Below are positions 49,296 to 59,658 of a stretch of DNA of 64,000 nt, one piece after another. The stretch's first letter is position 1. Every line of letters starts with the position of its first letter. The DNA lies in the NCBI RefSeq assembly GCF_038502225.1, contig NC_091301.1, forward strand, positions 19,662,847 through 19,726,846, given 5' to 3'. The translations under genes were made by a program, and so were the position numbers. The notes beneath the pieces were generated by a model, which had not been told where the DNA came from, searched no databases, and saw only the letters and a list, made by a program, of their open reading frames with translations. The DNA is from Cherax quadricarinatus. Lineage: Eukaryota > Arthropoda > Malacostraca > Decapoda > Parastacidae.

Positions 49296-50170
49296 AGGAA
49301 GGTAGAGTACGAAGAGAACATTATCAGTGGTTAATTAAGAGTGAAGTGAAAGATAGTAACTTCATGGATATAGCTAGAGTAAAAAAAAAAATACAGTGTA
49401 TTAGGAGAACGGTGGGTCAGGGAGAGTACAGGTAATGAGGAGGAGGTCGAAGAGGTATAGGGGTCGATGAAGAATGTAGACGTTTGCGGGTACAGGAGGG
49501 TAGGTCTGTGGAGACATTTTCTTTCCTTGTATGATACTCGTATATATTTTACATACACAGGTGTTACAATGACGCTGTGTTACAGATATGCTACAATGAT
49601 GCTGAGTTACATGTAAGCTAAACACAAGGTTTACAGCACTGCTGTGTTAGTGTTCTCATTTATCAAATGTAACATACAAAAATACGCTGAAGGTTCATTT
49701 ACGCCAAACATGAACTCGCAAAAATCATTTAATGAACAACGACTCGCTTAATACACACGTTAATTTCACCTATTCATTCTGACATGTAATCTGTTGATTT
49801 ATGTAAACAGCGCCACACTGAAATAATCTACATATATATATATTTTTGCAATTGCTCACACAATTAAGGTCAAGTTGCAATGCATTATTTTAATTTAGGA
49901 GCAATTAGCAATCATTGATAAATCCAGGCATCACATTGTGTCTGAAAGGGCGTGAAATGTTCCAACACAGAGCTTTTTAAATAATATCCCCTAGGGAGGC
50001 CCAATATTTTTTTAATGACTGCCAGTGGAAGGTGGTGGGACATAAATTTTCTTTTTCAAATAAGTTTCGATTACTGAAGCTATTTCAGATTGTAAACTTC
50101 AAAATTTAATAAGTCCCGGCCCGTCAGGCTCACGAAAGTAAGAGAAATGTTAATTTGTTGTGTGTGTTGG
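49296..50170. other. Spacer, nothing recognised
   Basis: AT-rich; acagtgtattaggaga and some (ta)n are present but no supported gene or named repeat. Confidence 0.4.
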
Positions 50171-50189
50171 CTCAGTACGAGGAATTATG

Positions 50190-50326
50190 TGAGCGGCCAG
50201 CAGTCATGCAGGAACTGTTACTCGGGCAATGCTACGGTGTACAGTTTAAACTGAATGGTCTCAGGTTCGATCTCCTGGCCTCTTCACTTAGCAGTAAATA
50301 GGAGTTATTAGACTACCGTAGATTGC
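50190..50326 (+). mobile_element. tRNA-derived SINE fragment, diverged
   Basis: A B-box-like ggttcgatctcc at ~50262 is followed by cttcacttagcagtaaatagg, the same body motif as in the SINE at 53341-53514 (cacctagcagcaaatagg). RNA polymerase III promoter function is inferred. It is degraded in the A-box half. Confidence 0.5.
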
Positions 50327-50450
50327 TGGTTGGTTGGTTAATTATACTAAAAAGCCTATCGACCACACTAGGGTGAATATGGCTGCAGGTAACCTTATCA
50401 ACACCAGACAAGAATACTTAAATATTTAAAACTCCGATTAAAGTTAACTC
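50327..50450 (+). repeat. ~120-bp dispersed repeat also inside the BEL LTR copies
   Basis: agattg...tggttaat, catcgac, taaggctgc, aacaccagtcaagaatactt and taaaa...gattaaa occur in the same order and spacing at 12792-12912, 15711-15828 and here (with substitutions). This shows a mobile or functional module within the LTR. Confidence 0.6.
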
Positions 50451-50611
50451 TCAGTGTGTATAAACTGAGAGAAATTCACCTCTCAGTGTATGTACCTTGT
50501 ATATTGTTAGATGCTTCTTTGACCGCACCGAATTAAGCCACAATGCTTCACTTTGTTAACATGGGTTATTAACACTCCAGAGTTAATAACAGCAAAAAAA
50601 AAATTAGCTAC

Positions 50612-50759
50612 TGTAACTCCGGCGGCGGCAGCAGCAACAGCAATAACAACAGCAGCAGCTACATTAACAACAGCAGCTACAGTAGCAGCTAAAGTAGCAG
50701 CAGCAGCTACAACAACAGCTACAGTAGCAGCAGCAGCTACAGCAGCAGCAGCAGCTACA

Positions 50760-50797
<38 letters not shown>

Positions 50798-51205
50798 TAC
50801 AACAGCAGCAGCAGCTACAGCAGCAGCAGCAGCAGCAGCTACAACAGCAGCAACAGCTACAGCAGCAGCAGCAGCAGCAGCTGCAACAGCAGCAGCAGCT
50901 ACAGCAGCAGCAGCAGCAGCAGCAGCTACAACAGCAGCAGCAGCTACAGCAGCAGCAGCAGCAGCAGCAGCTGCAACAGCAGCAGCAGCAGCAGCAGCAG
51001 CTACAACAGCAGCAGCAGCTACAGCAGCAGCAGCAGCAGCAGCAGCAGCTACAACAGCAGCAGCAGCTTCAGCAGCAGCAGCAGCAGCAGCAGCAGCTAC
51101 AACAGCAGCAGCAGCTACAACAGCAGCAGCAGCTACAGCAGCAGCAGCAGCAGCAGCAGCAGCTACAACAGCATCAGCAGCTACAGTAGCAGCAGCAGTA
51201 GTAGC
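50612..51205. repeat. CAG/CTG-rich trinucleotide tract, ~590 bp
   Basis: Mostly cag units with regular cta/caa changes (agcagctacaacagcag), giving a loose 30-45-bp higher-order pattern. It reads as Ala/Thr on plus and Ala/Val on minus; both are artefacts of the repeat. Confidence 0.95.
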
Positions 51206-51324
51206 AGGTGGCCACACTGAGACCAATGGTCGCAAGGGTGATCCCTCAGGGGTCCATGGACCAGCGGTAATGCCCCAAGACCATAAATCTTGGTTATCGA
51301 GGCCCCAAGCACCAGCAGACTGAC

Positions 51325-51615
51325 CCCAACTCCCTGTCTGATGGTTGAACCCCCCATGACTGACCCCAATTCGTTGTCTGATGGTTGATCCTCCCCATGA
51401 CTGACCCCAGCTCCCTGTCAAATGGTTGACCTCAGCTCGCTGTCAGATGGTTGACCCCAGCTCCCTGTCAGATAGTTGACCCCAGCTCCCTGTCTGATGG
51501 TTGACCCCAGCTCCCTGTCTGGTAGTTGACCCCCCATAACTGACCCCAGTTCCTTGTGTGATGGTTGACCCCCAGTTCCCTGTGTGATGGTTGACCCCCA
51601 TGACTGACCCCCCCC
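51325..51615. repeat. ~25-bp minisatellite, degenerate, ~11 units
   Basis: Units of gatggttgaccccagctccc followed by tgtca/tgtct, with extra ccccatgactgacccc insertions. Confidence 0.9.
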
Positions 51616-51949
51616 CAGCAGACGTAGTGTACATTAACTTTGCAACCATAGACTAACTACGCACAGAATGTCTGCAAAATGAACGACTGGAAAGGCGGGC
51701 AAATGAATATTTAACTTCCTAATAAATAAACCCAACGATCATTAGTAAAGAGAGTGAAATGGGAAGCTGCTACATTAAAAAGATCTACTTTCTCTAGGCA
51801 CAGTACTTGCTCTATCTCTCTGTCCCATATCTGACACGGACAGGGATATACACGGTAGTACTGTATTATCCCTTACAGACGGTAACAGAATCTGTATGTG
51901 AGCCAGCAACGAGAGAAACAGTGAAACTCCAAACTTATTGAACATCATA
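51616..51949. other. Spacer, nothing recognised
   Basis: No supported feature. Confidence 0.3.
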
Positions 51950-52330
51950 TTAAACATCATATTGTTGTCCGTATTCCAGTGGAATACTGACGACAATACG
52001 ATGTTCAGTAAGGAAAAATTTTCGGTTACTACGCTAGGGAAGGAGTGTGGCAATAAAAACAAGACTGGAGTACAAGACGAACTCAGATCACTCAATAAAG
52101 CGTAAGTCTAATGAGAAAGATCTGGGGGTGATAATGTCAGACCTCAAGTTCAAGAAGAATAATATTATGACTGCAATTACAAAGAAACATTGGTCAACAA
52201 CCAAAATGCTTGCGAGACCAGAGTAGCAATTTCCAACTAATTTTAGGTCACTGATAATGAACATCATGATTAAAATTGTTTGTTAGCTCTACTTTTCAAT
52301 GTACTCCTACGTGTCACAAAAGGTTCCAAC
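51950..52330 (+). pseudogene. Degraded non-LTR reverse transcriptase C-terminal fragment
   Basis: Plus-strand frames read NTDDNTMFSKEKFSV and later SNEKDLGVIMSDLKFKK and TKMLARTRVAIS. These resemble the region after the DD motif in LINE reverse transcriptases (N...KCKV, KDLGVxxSxDLxF, ANAMLARI). There are several stops and frameshifts. The clade cannot be told. Confidence 0.45.
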
Positions 52331-52639
52331 AGCTAGGTTCACAGTCTCACTGACCTTCATTATTGTTCCAGCAGTCATAGAAGGTGGTTGTGCTGTCCAA
52401 GTTTATATTTTGAGGTGAAAGATAGGTGATTTTCTTAGCCAAACACTTTGTAAGCTTATAAATATTCACTGAGCAAACTATTGAATGATATAAATACTTT
52501 TGCTTAGCTGTCATGCTCTGTATTATAATGATAAATTAATGAATAAATTTTCTGTTTATTTTCTAATTGTTTGTTGTTTTCTGCTTTCAGATGCTGCTTT
52601 CTATGTGAATGGGGACAGCCGTGAGAGACTAGCCACCTC

Positions 52640-53265
52640 GTCAATCATTGGAGTCTGGGATGAAAAATGTTCAACATCCACCTCTCATTGAACCAAACAA
52701 AATTTTGCTACCACTACACATAAAACTGTGGCTCATGAAAAACTTTGTAAAAGCTATGGACAAATCTGGTCAGGGATTCAAGTATTTAACATCAAAATTC
52801 CCCTCACTGAGCGATGGTAAGAGATGAGAGAGAGTCTTCAATGGTCCTCAGATTCGAGAGCTTCTTAAAGATGGTGACTTGGAATCAGACCTTCATGGGG
52901 AGGAGAAAGCCGCTTGGGAAGCATTCAAGTTGATGGCGAATGGATTTTTCGGAAACAGAAGGGAAGACAACTATGAAGAATTAGTGGAAAGCCTCATCAA
53001 GGCTTAACAAGAACATGGGATGTAACATATCACTTAAAATTCAATTTTTGAACTAACACAGACTTTTTTTTCAGCAAACTGCGGGGCAGCTAGAGACGAA
53101 CATGGTGAAAGGTTTCACCAAGATATTTCAACCATGAAAAAATGGTACCAGAGCAAATGGGGCACAGGAATGCTTTCAGACTATTGCTGGATATTGGCAA
53201 GAGATGATTCTTCAGGCCACTATAAGCGTCAAGCAAAAAGGCAAAGAGTAGGCAAGATAAAATAA
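52640..53265 (+). pseudogene. Frameshifted copy of an arthropod multicopy protein family (GERFHQDI motif)
   Basis: The plus-strand pieces are, in order, ILLPLHIKLWLMKNFVKAMD (52698-52757), then GPQIRELLKDGDLES and EEKAAWEAFKLMANGFFGNR (~52855-52970), KNMGCNISLKIQFLN (~53010-53052), and DEHGERFHQDISTMKKWYQ with DYCWILARDD (~53095-53215). I recall this as a conserved, often multicopy, uncharacterised family in arthropods, possibly carried by mobile DNA. A stop and at least three frame changes (near 52820, 53007, 53075) show a pseudogene. No host function can be assigned. Confidence 0.55.
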
Positions 53266-53340
53266 GATTTCGTTCGGATTTTTAACCTCGGAGGGTTAGC
53301 CATCCAAGATAACCCAAGAAAATCAGTGCGTCATCGAGGA

Positions 53341-53514
53341 CTAACTTATTTCCATGGGGGTCCTTAATCTTGTCCCCCAGGATGCGACCCACACCAGTCG
53401 ACTAACACCCAGGTACCTATTTGCTGCTAGGTGAACAGGACAACTGGTGTAAGGAAACGTGTCGAAATTTTTCAACCCGCCGGGAATCGAACCCGGGCCC
53501 TCCGTGTGTGAAGC
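53341..53514 (-). mobile_element. tRNA-derived SINE
   Basis: The minus strand carries a clear B box (ggttcgattcccggcggg) near 53475-53492. The body follows with cacctagcagcaaataggta, cctgggtgttagtcgactgg and gtgggtcgcatcctggggga. This is a layout typical of crustacean tRNA-SINEs. The tRNA part stops at the anticodon region (~53514), where the sequence folds back. It is therefore 5'-incomplete and lacks an A box. Confidence 0.8.
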
Positions 53515-53542
53515 GAGAGCTTCACACATGGAGGGCCCGGGT
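53491..53542. repeat. 24-bp inverted repeat with 4-nt loop at the SINE head
   Basis: acccgggccctccgtgtgtg... (53491-53514) is mirrored by 53519-53542 with a gaga loop and one mismatch. Confidence 0.9.
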
Positions 53543-53730
53543 GTGATTGGTCCCAGATCTGCACACTTGGGAGAGGGTGCAGGATACCCCCGTTAATAAG
53601 CAGGGAAGCCACGAGTGCACTGAGAGAACACGATAAGTATACAAGGACTCAACATCCTCCTTTCAAACATAAGAGGCGGCACCGACAAACCCGTAGCTGT
53701 CTTCAAGAGGGAACTCGATAATTTCCTAAA
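53543..53730 (+). pseudogene. LINE C-terminal fragment (uncertain clade)
   Basis: Plus-strand text includes TFKRELD-like codons (tcttcaagagggaactcgat, 53700-53719) followed by LKSLPDEMGCGPF. This resembles the end of CR1/RTE-type ORF2 proteins. It leads into the fold-back. Confidence 0.4.
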
Positions 53731-54072
53731 ATCACTTCCTGACGAGATGGGTTGTGGACCATTCAACATCTTTCCATCATAGATAAGAATGATTACCAAT
53801 AGACACCTAACTGTGTTCAAGAGGGAACTGGACAGGTTCCTAAAGTAATTCTTGATCAGCCAGGCTTAGGCTGGTACGCTGGGGTGCTCAACCAGGCTGT
53901 TACTGCTGGTCGCACGCAGCCCAGCGTACCAGCCTAAGCCTGGCTGATCAAGAATTACTTTAGGAACCTGTCCAGTTCCCTCTTGAAGACAATTAGGTGT
54001 CTATTGGTAATCTTTCTTATCTACGATGGAAAGATGTTGAATGGTCCACAACCCATCTCGTCAGGAAGTGAT
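53731..54072. repeat. Fold-back, ~153-bp arms, 36-nt loop
   Basis: 53731-53883 and 53920-54072 are almost perfect reverse complements (outer ends atcacttcctgac / gtcaggaagtgat; inner ends ggtacgctggg / cccagcgtacc). The arms derive from a LINE 3' region (ttcaagagggaactggacag). Confidence 0.92.
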
Positions 54073-54084
54073 ACCTATCTCGTG

Positions 54085-56240
54085 TGTTGTGTGTGTGTGT
54101 GTGTACTCACCTAGTTGTGGTTGCAGGAATCGAGTCACAGCTCCTGGCTCGCCTCATAGCTGGCCGCTACTGGGTCACTTTTCTCGCTCCATGAGCTTTA
54201 TCATTCCTCTTATTAAAGCTATGTATGGATCCTACCTCCACTACATCACTTCCCAGACTATTTCACTTCCTGACAACTCTGTGACTAAATAAATACTTCC
54301 TAACATCCCTGTGATTCATCTAAGTCTTCAACTTCCAATTGTGACGCCTTGTTGCTTTGTCCCATCTCTGGAACATCCTGTCTCTGTCCACCTTGTCGAT
54401 CCCTCAGTACTTTGTATGTTGTTATCATATCATCTCTATCTCTCCTGTCCTCCAGTGTCGTCAGGTCGATTTCCCTTAACGTCTCGTAGGACATACCCCT
54501 TAGCTTCGGGCCCAGTCTAGTTGCAAACTTTTGCGCTTTCTCTAGTTTCTTTACGTGCTTTTCTAAGAGTGGGTTCCAAACCGGTGCTGCATACTCCAAT
54601 ATGGGCCTAACGTACACAGTGTACAGGGTCCTGAACGAGTCCTTACTAAGATGTCGGAATGCTGTTCTTAGGTTTGTTAGGCGCCCGTATGCAACAGCAG
54701 TTATTTGATTGATGTACACCTCAGGATATGTGCCCGGTGTTATACTCACCCAAAGTTCCTTTTTCATGAGTGAGGTTTGTAGTCTATGGCTTCCCTAGAC
54801 TGTACTCCGTCTGCAGTCTTCTTTGCCCTACCCCAATCTTCATGACTTTGCACATGGTGGGGTTGAACTCCAGGAACCAGTTTCTGGACCAGCCCTCAGC
54901 CTGTCCAGATCCCTTTGTAGTTCTGCCTGGTCGTCATCTGACTGAATTCTTCTCATCAACTTCACATCATCTACAAACAGGGACACTTCGGAGTCTATTC
55001 CTTCCGTCATGTCGTTCACAAATACCAGAAACAGCACCGGTCCTAGGACTGACCCTTGTGGAACCTTGCTTGTCACAGGTGCCCACTCTGACACGTCGAC
55101 ATGTACCATGACCCACTGTTGTCTTCCTGACAGGTATTCCCTGATTCACTGTAGTGCCTTCCTTGTTATCCCTGCCTGGTCCTCCAGCTTTTGCACTAAT
55201 CTCTTGTGTGGAACTGTGTCGAAGACCTTCTTACAGTCCAATAAAATGCAATCTACCCACCCCTCTCTCTCTTGTCTTACTGCTGTTACCCTGTCATAGA
55301 CTCCAGTAGGTTTGTGACACAGGATTTCCCATCCCTGAAACTGTGCTGGCTGTTGCTGATAGGCTCATTCCTTTCTAGGTGTTCCACCACTCTTCTGATA
55401 ATCTTCTCCATGACTTTGTATACCATACATGTCAGTGGCACTGGTCTGTAGTGTAAGGCTTCGTGTCTGTCTCCTTTTTTAAAAATTGGGACTACATTTG
55501 CTGTCTTCCATACCTGAGTAACCCTGTTTCAATAGATATGTTGAAAATTGTTGTTAGTGGTGCACATAGCACCTCAGTTCCCTCTCTCAGGACCCATGGA
55601 GAGATGTTATATGGCCCCATCGCCTTTGAAGTATCTAGCTTGCTTAGTAGCCTCTTCACTTCTTTCTAGGTTGTATGTAATGTGTCCAACAGTTGATGGT
55701 GTACCCCACCTCTCTGTCTTTCTGGAGTCCCTTCTGTCTTCTCTCTGAACACTTCTTTGAACCTCATGTTGAGCTCCTCACATACTTCATGGTCGTTTCT
55801 TGTGACCTTCCCTCCTTCCTTCCTCAGCCTGATTACCTGATCCTTGACTGTCGTTTTCCTCCTGATGTGGCTGTACAACAGCTTCGGGTCAGATATAGCT
55901 TTCGCTGCTATGTCATTTTCGTATTGCCGTTTGGCATCCCTTTTTACCTGTGCATATTCATTTCTGGCTTTACGACTTCTTTCCTTATTCTCCTGGGTCC
56001 TTTGCCTTCTATACTTCTTCCATTCTCTAGCACACTTGGTTTTGGCCACTCTACACCTTTGGGTTAACCAAGGGCTCACCCAGCTCTCCTCAGCTTCCTT
56101 GCATATTGTTGTCACATATTCCATCATCTCGCTTACTGACTTCCCTGCCAGTTCTCTGTCCCACTAAACCCCATGCAGGAAATTCTTCATGCCTGTGTAG
56201 TCCCCTCTCTTGTAGCTTGGCTTCATTCGTCCTGCCTTCT
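54085..56240 (-). pseudogene. CR1/L2-like LINE ORF2, copy E
   Basis: The minus strand runs from ~56240 to the tail at 54102, where gtgtactcacctag joins a short (gt)n. It has the linker (MMEYVTTICKEAEESW; ARNEYAQVKRDAKRQYENDI), the RT part (gggactacatttg region at ~55490) and VPQGSVLGPVLFLVFVND ... LFVDDVKLMRRI (~55080-54950). The C-terminal domain is LEYAAPVWNPLLEKHVKKL, then LREIDLTTLEDRRDR. Many frame breaks are present; the endonuclease is missing. Confidence 0.83.
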
Positions 56241-56538
56241 TCCTTCCCTCTCTACTTGTAACTCTACTTCTTCTTCTTCTTCTAATGACCAGAGCTTTGG
56301 TAAGATGGGGAAGGAAGAAGGATGGGTAAGGATGGAAATATTGGAAGAGGGTTGGAGGGGGGGGAGAGGTAGGATATAAAAGGTAAGTGGCCCAACCACT
56401 TTGGTGTAATTTAAAGTGTATTTGAACTGAGAAGATTATTTTTTAAGAGGTATAATACTAACCCATCAGAGTCACATAAATATAATATGTATATAAGTAC
56501 ATGACTCTGAATTGGTTGTAATTATACAAGTTGCAATT
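56241..56538. other. Spacer, nothing recognised
   Basis: A ctt run (~56266) and G-rich stretch; no gene. It borders the poly(A) end of the next element. Confidence 0.4.
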
Positions 56539-56767
56539 GCTTTTTTTTTTTTTTTTTTTTTTTTTTGTTTTTTTTTCTTTTTTTTTTTTTTTTTTTTTTC
56601 GCGATTGCACAACGGATATTCATACGACAGGAAAGGCAATATTTTCTGGCCAGTTTATGAGCTCGTGACAATAGCTTCTTAATGGTGGTGTCCAACAATA
56701 GTCAATAGCATAGTTTTACATTAGAAAGTTATTTAAGATGTCTCCCTAATTGGGGGCGATGGTTTTT

Positions 56768-59658
56768 TCAGTATACATAGAAGGGTTCTGGTAGTATCCA
56801 ATCTTCTTCGTCAGGTAAGTTGCTCAAAATCAAGGGTCGAGGGTAATCATCTTTATGAATAAAACGACGAACCCTCTGTGGGAGAGTCATTCTTTGAGTC
56901 CTGTGAGGTGGAGTATTAATGGTGTAATCGGTGGTATTTATCACTTGTATAGGATGTTCTCTATCTGGCATGTATAGTTCTTGCATTGTATAAAGTTGTT
57001 TCTTTTTTAGGGTGTCAAGGCGTACATTTATGGCAGTGATATCTTGTTGTGTATGTAAATCTGCCATTTTAACTCTGTCTCTCCTCCTGGTATTGGTAAT
57101 AAATCGAAGAGCTCTATTCTGGACCCTTTGTAACCGTAGCATGTTGGTCTTTGTTGTTAATGATATTGGGACACAAGGGTATTCAAGTATAGGTCTTATT
57201 ATCATTTTATACAGATGTTTTTTGACATGTTGAGGGGCTTGATTGAATCGAAAGAGTCTGCTAAGACCGGCTTTGGCTGTGTTGATCTTTTTAGTTACAT
57301 GAGATGTTGAGTGGAGCAGCCTGTCTATTTCATATCCCAAGATCTTGTTAGGGTTTCTAATGGCTACAAATGTACCTCTGATGGAGATACCCCCTTTATC
57401 TTCAATGGTTGATGCAAAACATCCTATCGTGCTAACAAGGACCTTGTCAGGATTAGTCGTAATTCTCCATTTCTTCTCCCAATTAGATGTTCGACGAAGT
57501 TCAATATTCATTTTTTCTATGACTCTCTCATACTTGTATTTTCCTGTTACTGGAGTTGATGAGACGACATGAATAACATCATCTGCAAACTGTGTCACAA
57601 TTGTGTCATTAAACTCTGGTTGAGGAAGGTCATTCACATAAATGTTAAACAGAAGTGGACTGAGACAAGAACCTTGTGGGACACCAGCCGTCGGTATAAA
57701 AGGTTCTGTCGACTTGCCATGAAAGGTGGGAATGATTTTTCTTTGAGTTAAGAAATTATAAATTACTCTGAGAAAAGTCCAGTTATGGTCTGGTAGGTCA
57801 ATGAGTTTGTATATAAGGCCATCATGCCATAAGCTATCAAAAGCTTTATGAACATCTCTGGTGGCAATTAAGGCAAGATTGCCCTGCTGTTTTAGACTTG
57901 CTACAGTGTCAAAAATAACATTTATTGCATGATTGGTACCTCTATGTGTTCTAAAGCCAAATTGTTTTTCAGTAAACAAGTGATTAAACTCCATATAGTA
58001 ATTCAATCTGTTGGAAATGACTTTCTCAAGAACTTTTCCAGTGACTTCAAGTAAAGATATAGGTCTATAGTTCCCAGGTTGGTGGATGTCTTTATTGGGC
58101 TTAGCAAGAAAGATCATTCTAGCAGTCTTAAAAACAACTGGAAAATGTCCTGAGGCCAAGATGGCATTAAAGATATTTACCAAGGACTGTTTGCAATTTC
58201 TAGGTAGGTACTTTATTTGTTTCATTGTTATTCCAGAGAGGCCAGGGGCTCTATTTCTCATTCTTCCAATAACCTGACTTATCTCTAATAATGTAATAGG
58301 TCTAGTAAGTGGGTGGGTATCTTCAAGAGTTGAAGTATCGATGGTAGGTAGTGGTTGTAGATCATCCAAGTTTTCATCTCTCCATTCATTTACTAACTGA
58401 TAATGATTATTATTAAATTGACGGCTATTATTGTGAGAGAGAATTTTCTCCCATACATCACCCATCAAATTAGCCTGGTCCTGTGGATCGTCAAGTTTAA
58501 TTTCAACATCTTCATCATCCTCATCAGTGAGGGTATGAACTAGGTAGTTAGGAGCCTTGTGCTTTGCCCCTAAAAGTTGTCGGATCTTACTCCAAAATTT
58601 TGCTGGTTCACGTTTATATTGATTAGCTTGAAGAACTAGAAATTTCCATATGTCTCGTTTGTGTTGACTAATCATGTTAATTAATTCGTGCCTTAATCGG
58701 TGCAGTGTAGCTGCTGGTGGTTGTCGCGTTTGAAGATGCCTTCGACATTCTGCTTGATAATTTCTTAAAGTGTCTCTAATTTCCCTAGTAGGTTTATATT
58801 GTTGGTATATCTTCGTGGAAGCTAATTGGCAATTTGCATTGGTAGCTTCAATTATTCGATTGTGCAGGGACCTGATTGCATCATCAATTGCACTGGAAGG
58901 TAGATTTTCCAAAGACACAATTTCATCTTCACCCAGATATGCCCTGAAGGGGTCAAATCCTAGGGTGTTAAGATTGGGTTTAGGAGTTACAGGTATTCTA
59001 AATGGAGAAGTTTGTAGTTGTATTATAACAGGGATATGGTCAGATCCTACATTTCCACCAGGAGATATACGACAGTGAAAGATGTCACAGTCTCTGTTTG
59101 TCAGTACAATATCTGGTGTTCCTGGATGAGGTCCAATGTACGATTTGAAGAATGGGCCTTGAAATGACAAGTTTCTAGCTGTCATGATATTAAAGAGTTG
59201 TTTTCCTTTTAAGTCACCCCGTGGAATACCAGCTCCACAGTTAAAGAGGGCAGGGTGATGAGCATTAAAATCTCCAGCTAGTATTGTTGGAATATTTCTG
59301 CTTAATATCCTATGTAGAGGAATTGACTCTATATATGGCTGTCTCGGGGGAAAATATCCAGTTCCTATTACTAGTTGTCCATGCGACGTTGTTAGTTCTA
59401 TTGCAAGAATGTTATCTTCATCCACATGAATATTTTTAAATGTATATCCTAATTTAACCAAGATGGCTACACCACTAAACTGTCCTCTCGATTTCTCAAC
59501 AGTACAGTATCCACGTAATTTAATATGTTGATCAACTCTTGCAGCTGTCTCGTTCAAAAGTATAACATCGGGATTGTAGTTATGTAGTTCAACCTCAAGA
59601 AGGTAACGGTTATTGAAGAAATGTTGAACATTAAGTTGGAAAATTGTAATCCCCATTA
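56768..59658 (-). CDS. LINE ORF2: AP endonuclease and reverse transcriptase
   Basis: A 962-residue open frame. The endonuclease has LNVQ at 8-11, NET (catalytic E) at ~35-37, GDFNAHH at ~128-134 and SDH at ~205-207. The reverse transcriptase has GNYRPISLLEVTGKVLEK at ~528-545, QFGFRTHRGTNHA, the motif A region TRDVHKAFDS at ~599-608, GVPQGSCLSPLLFNIYVNDL at ~658-677 and FADD at ~690-693. The C-terminal domain includes RPILEYPCVP and LRLQRVQNRALRFI. It would nick target DNA and prime cDNA synthesis there. The start ATG overlaps the ORF1 stop (TAATG), which suggests coupled translation. Length is normal for the group. Confidence 0.9.

Noticed and set aside
50507..51421. Alanine-rich 304- and 256-codon ORFs on both strands
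   Set aside because: Artefact of the CAG/GCA repeat; both strands give polyalanine.
53040..53072. Intron acceptor (tttttttcag) before AACTGCGGGGC in the pseudogene
   Set aside because: The bases before it still encode the expected protein (KNMGCNISLKIQFL), so this is frameshifted coding sequence and not an intron.
53461..53500. Functional tRNA gene
   Set aside because: Only a B box is present. The A box and acceptor pairing are absent, and the downstream body is SINE-type.
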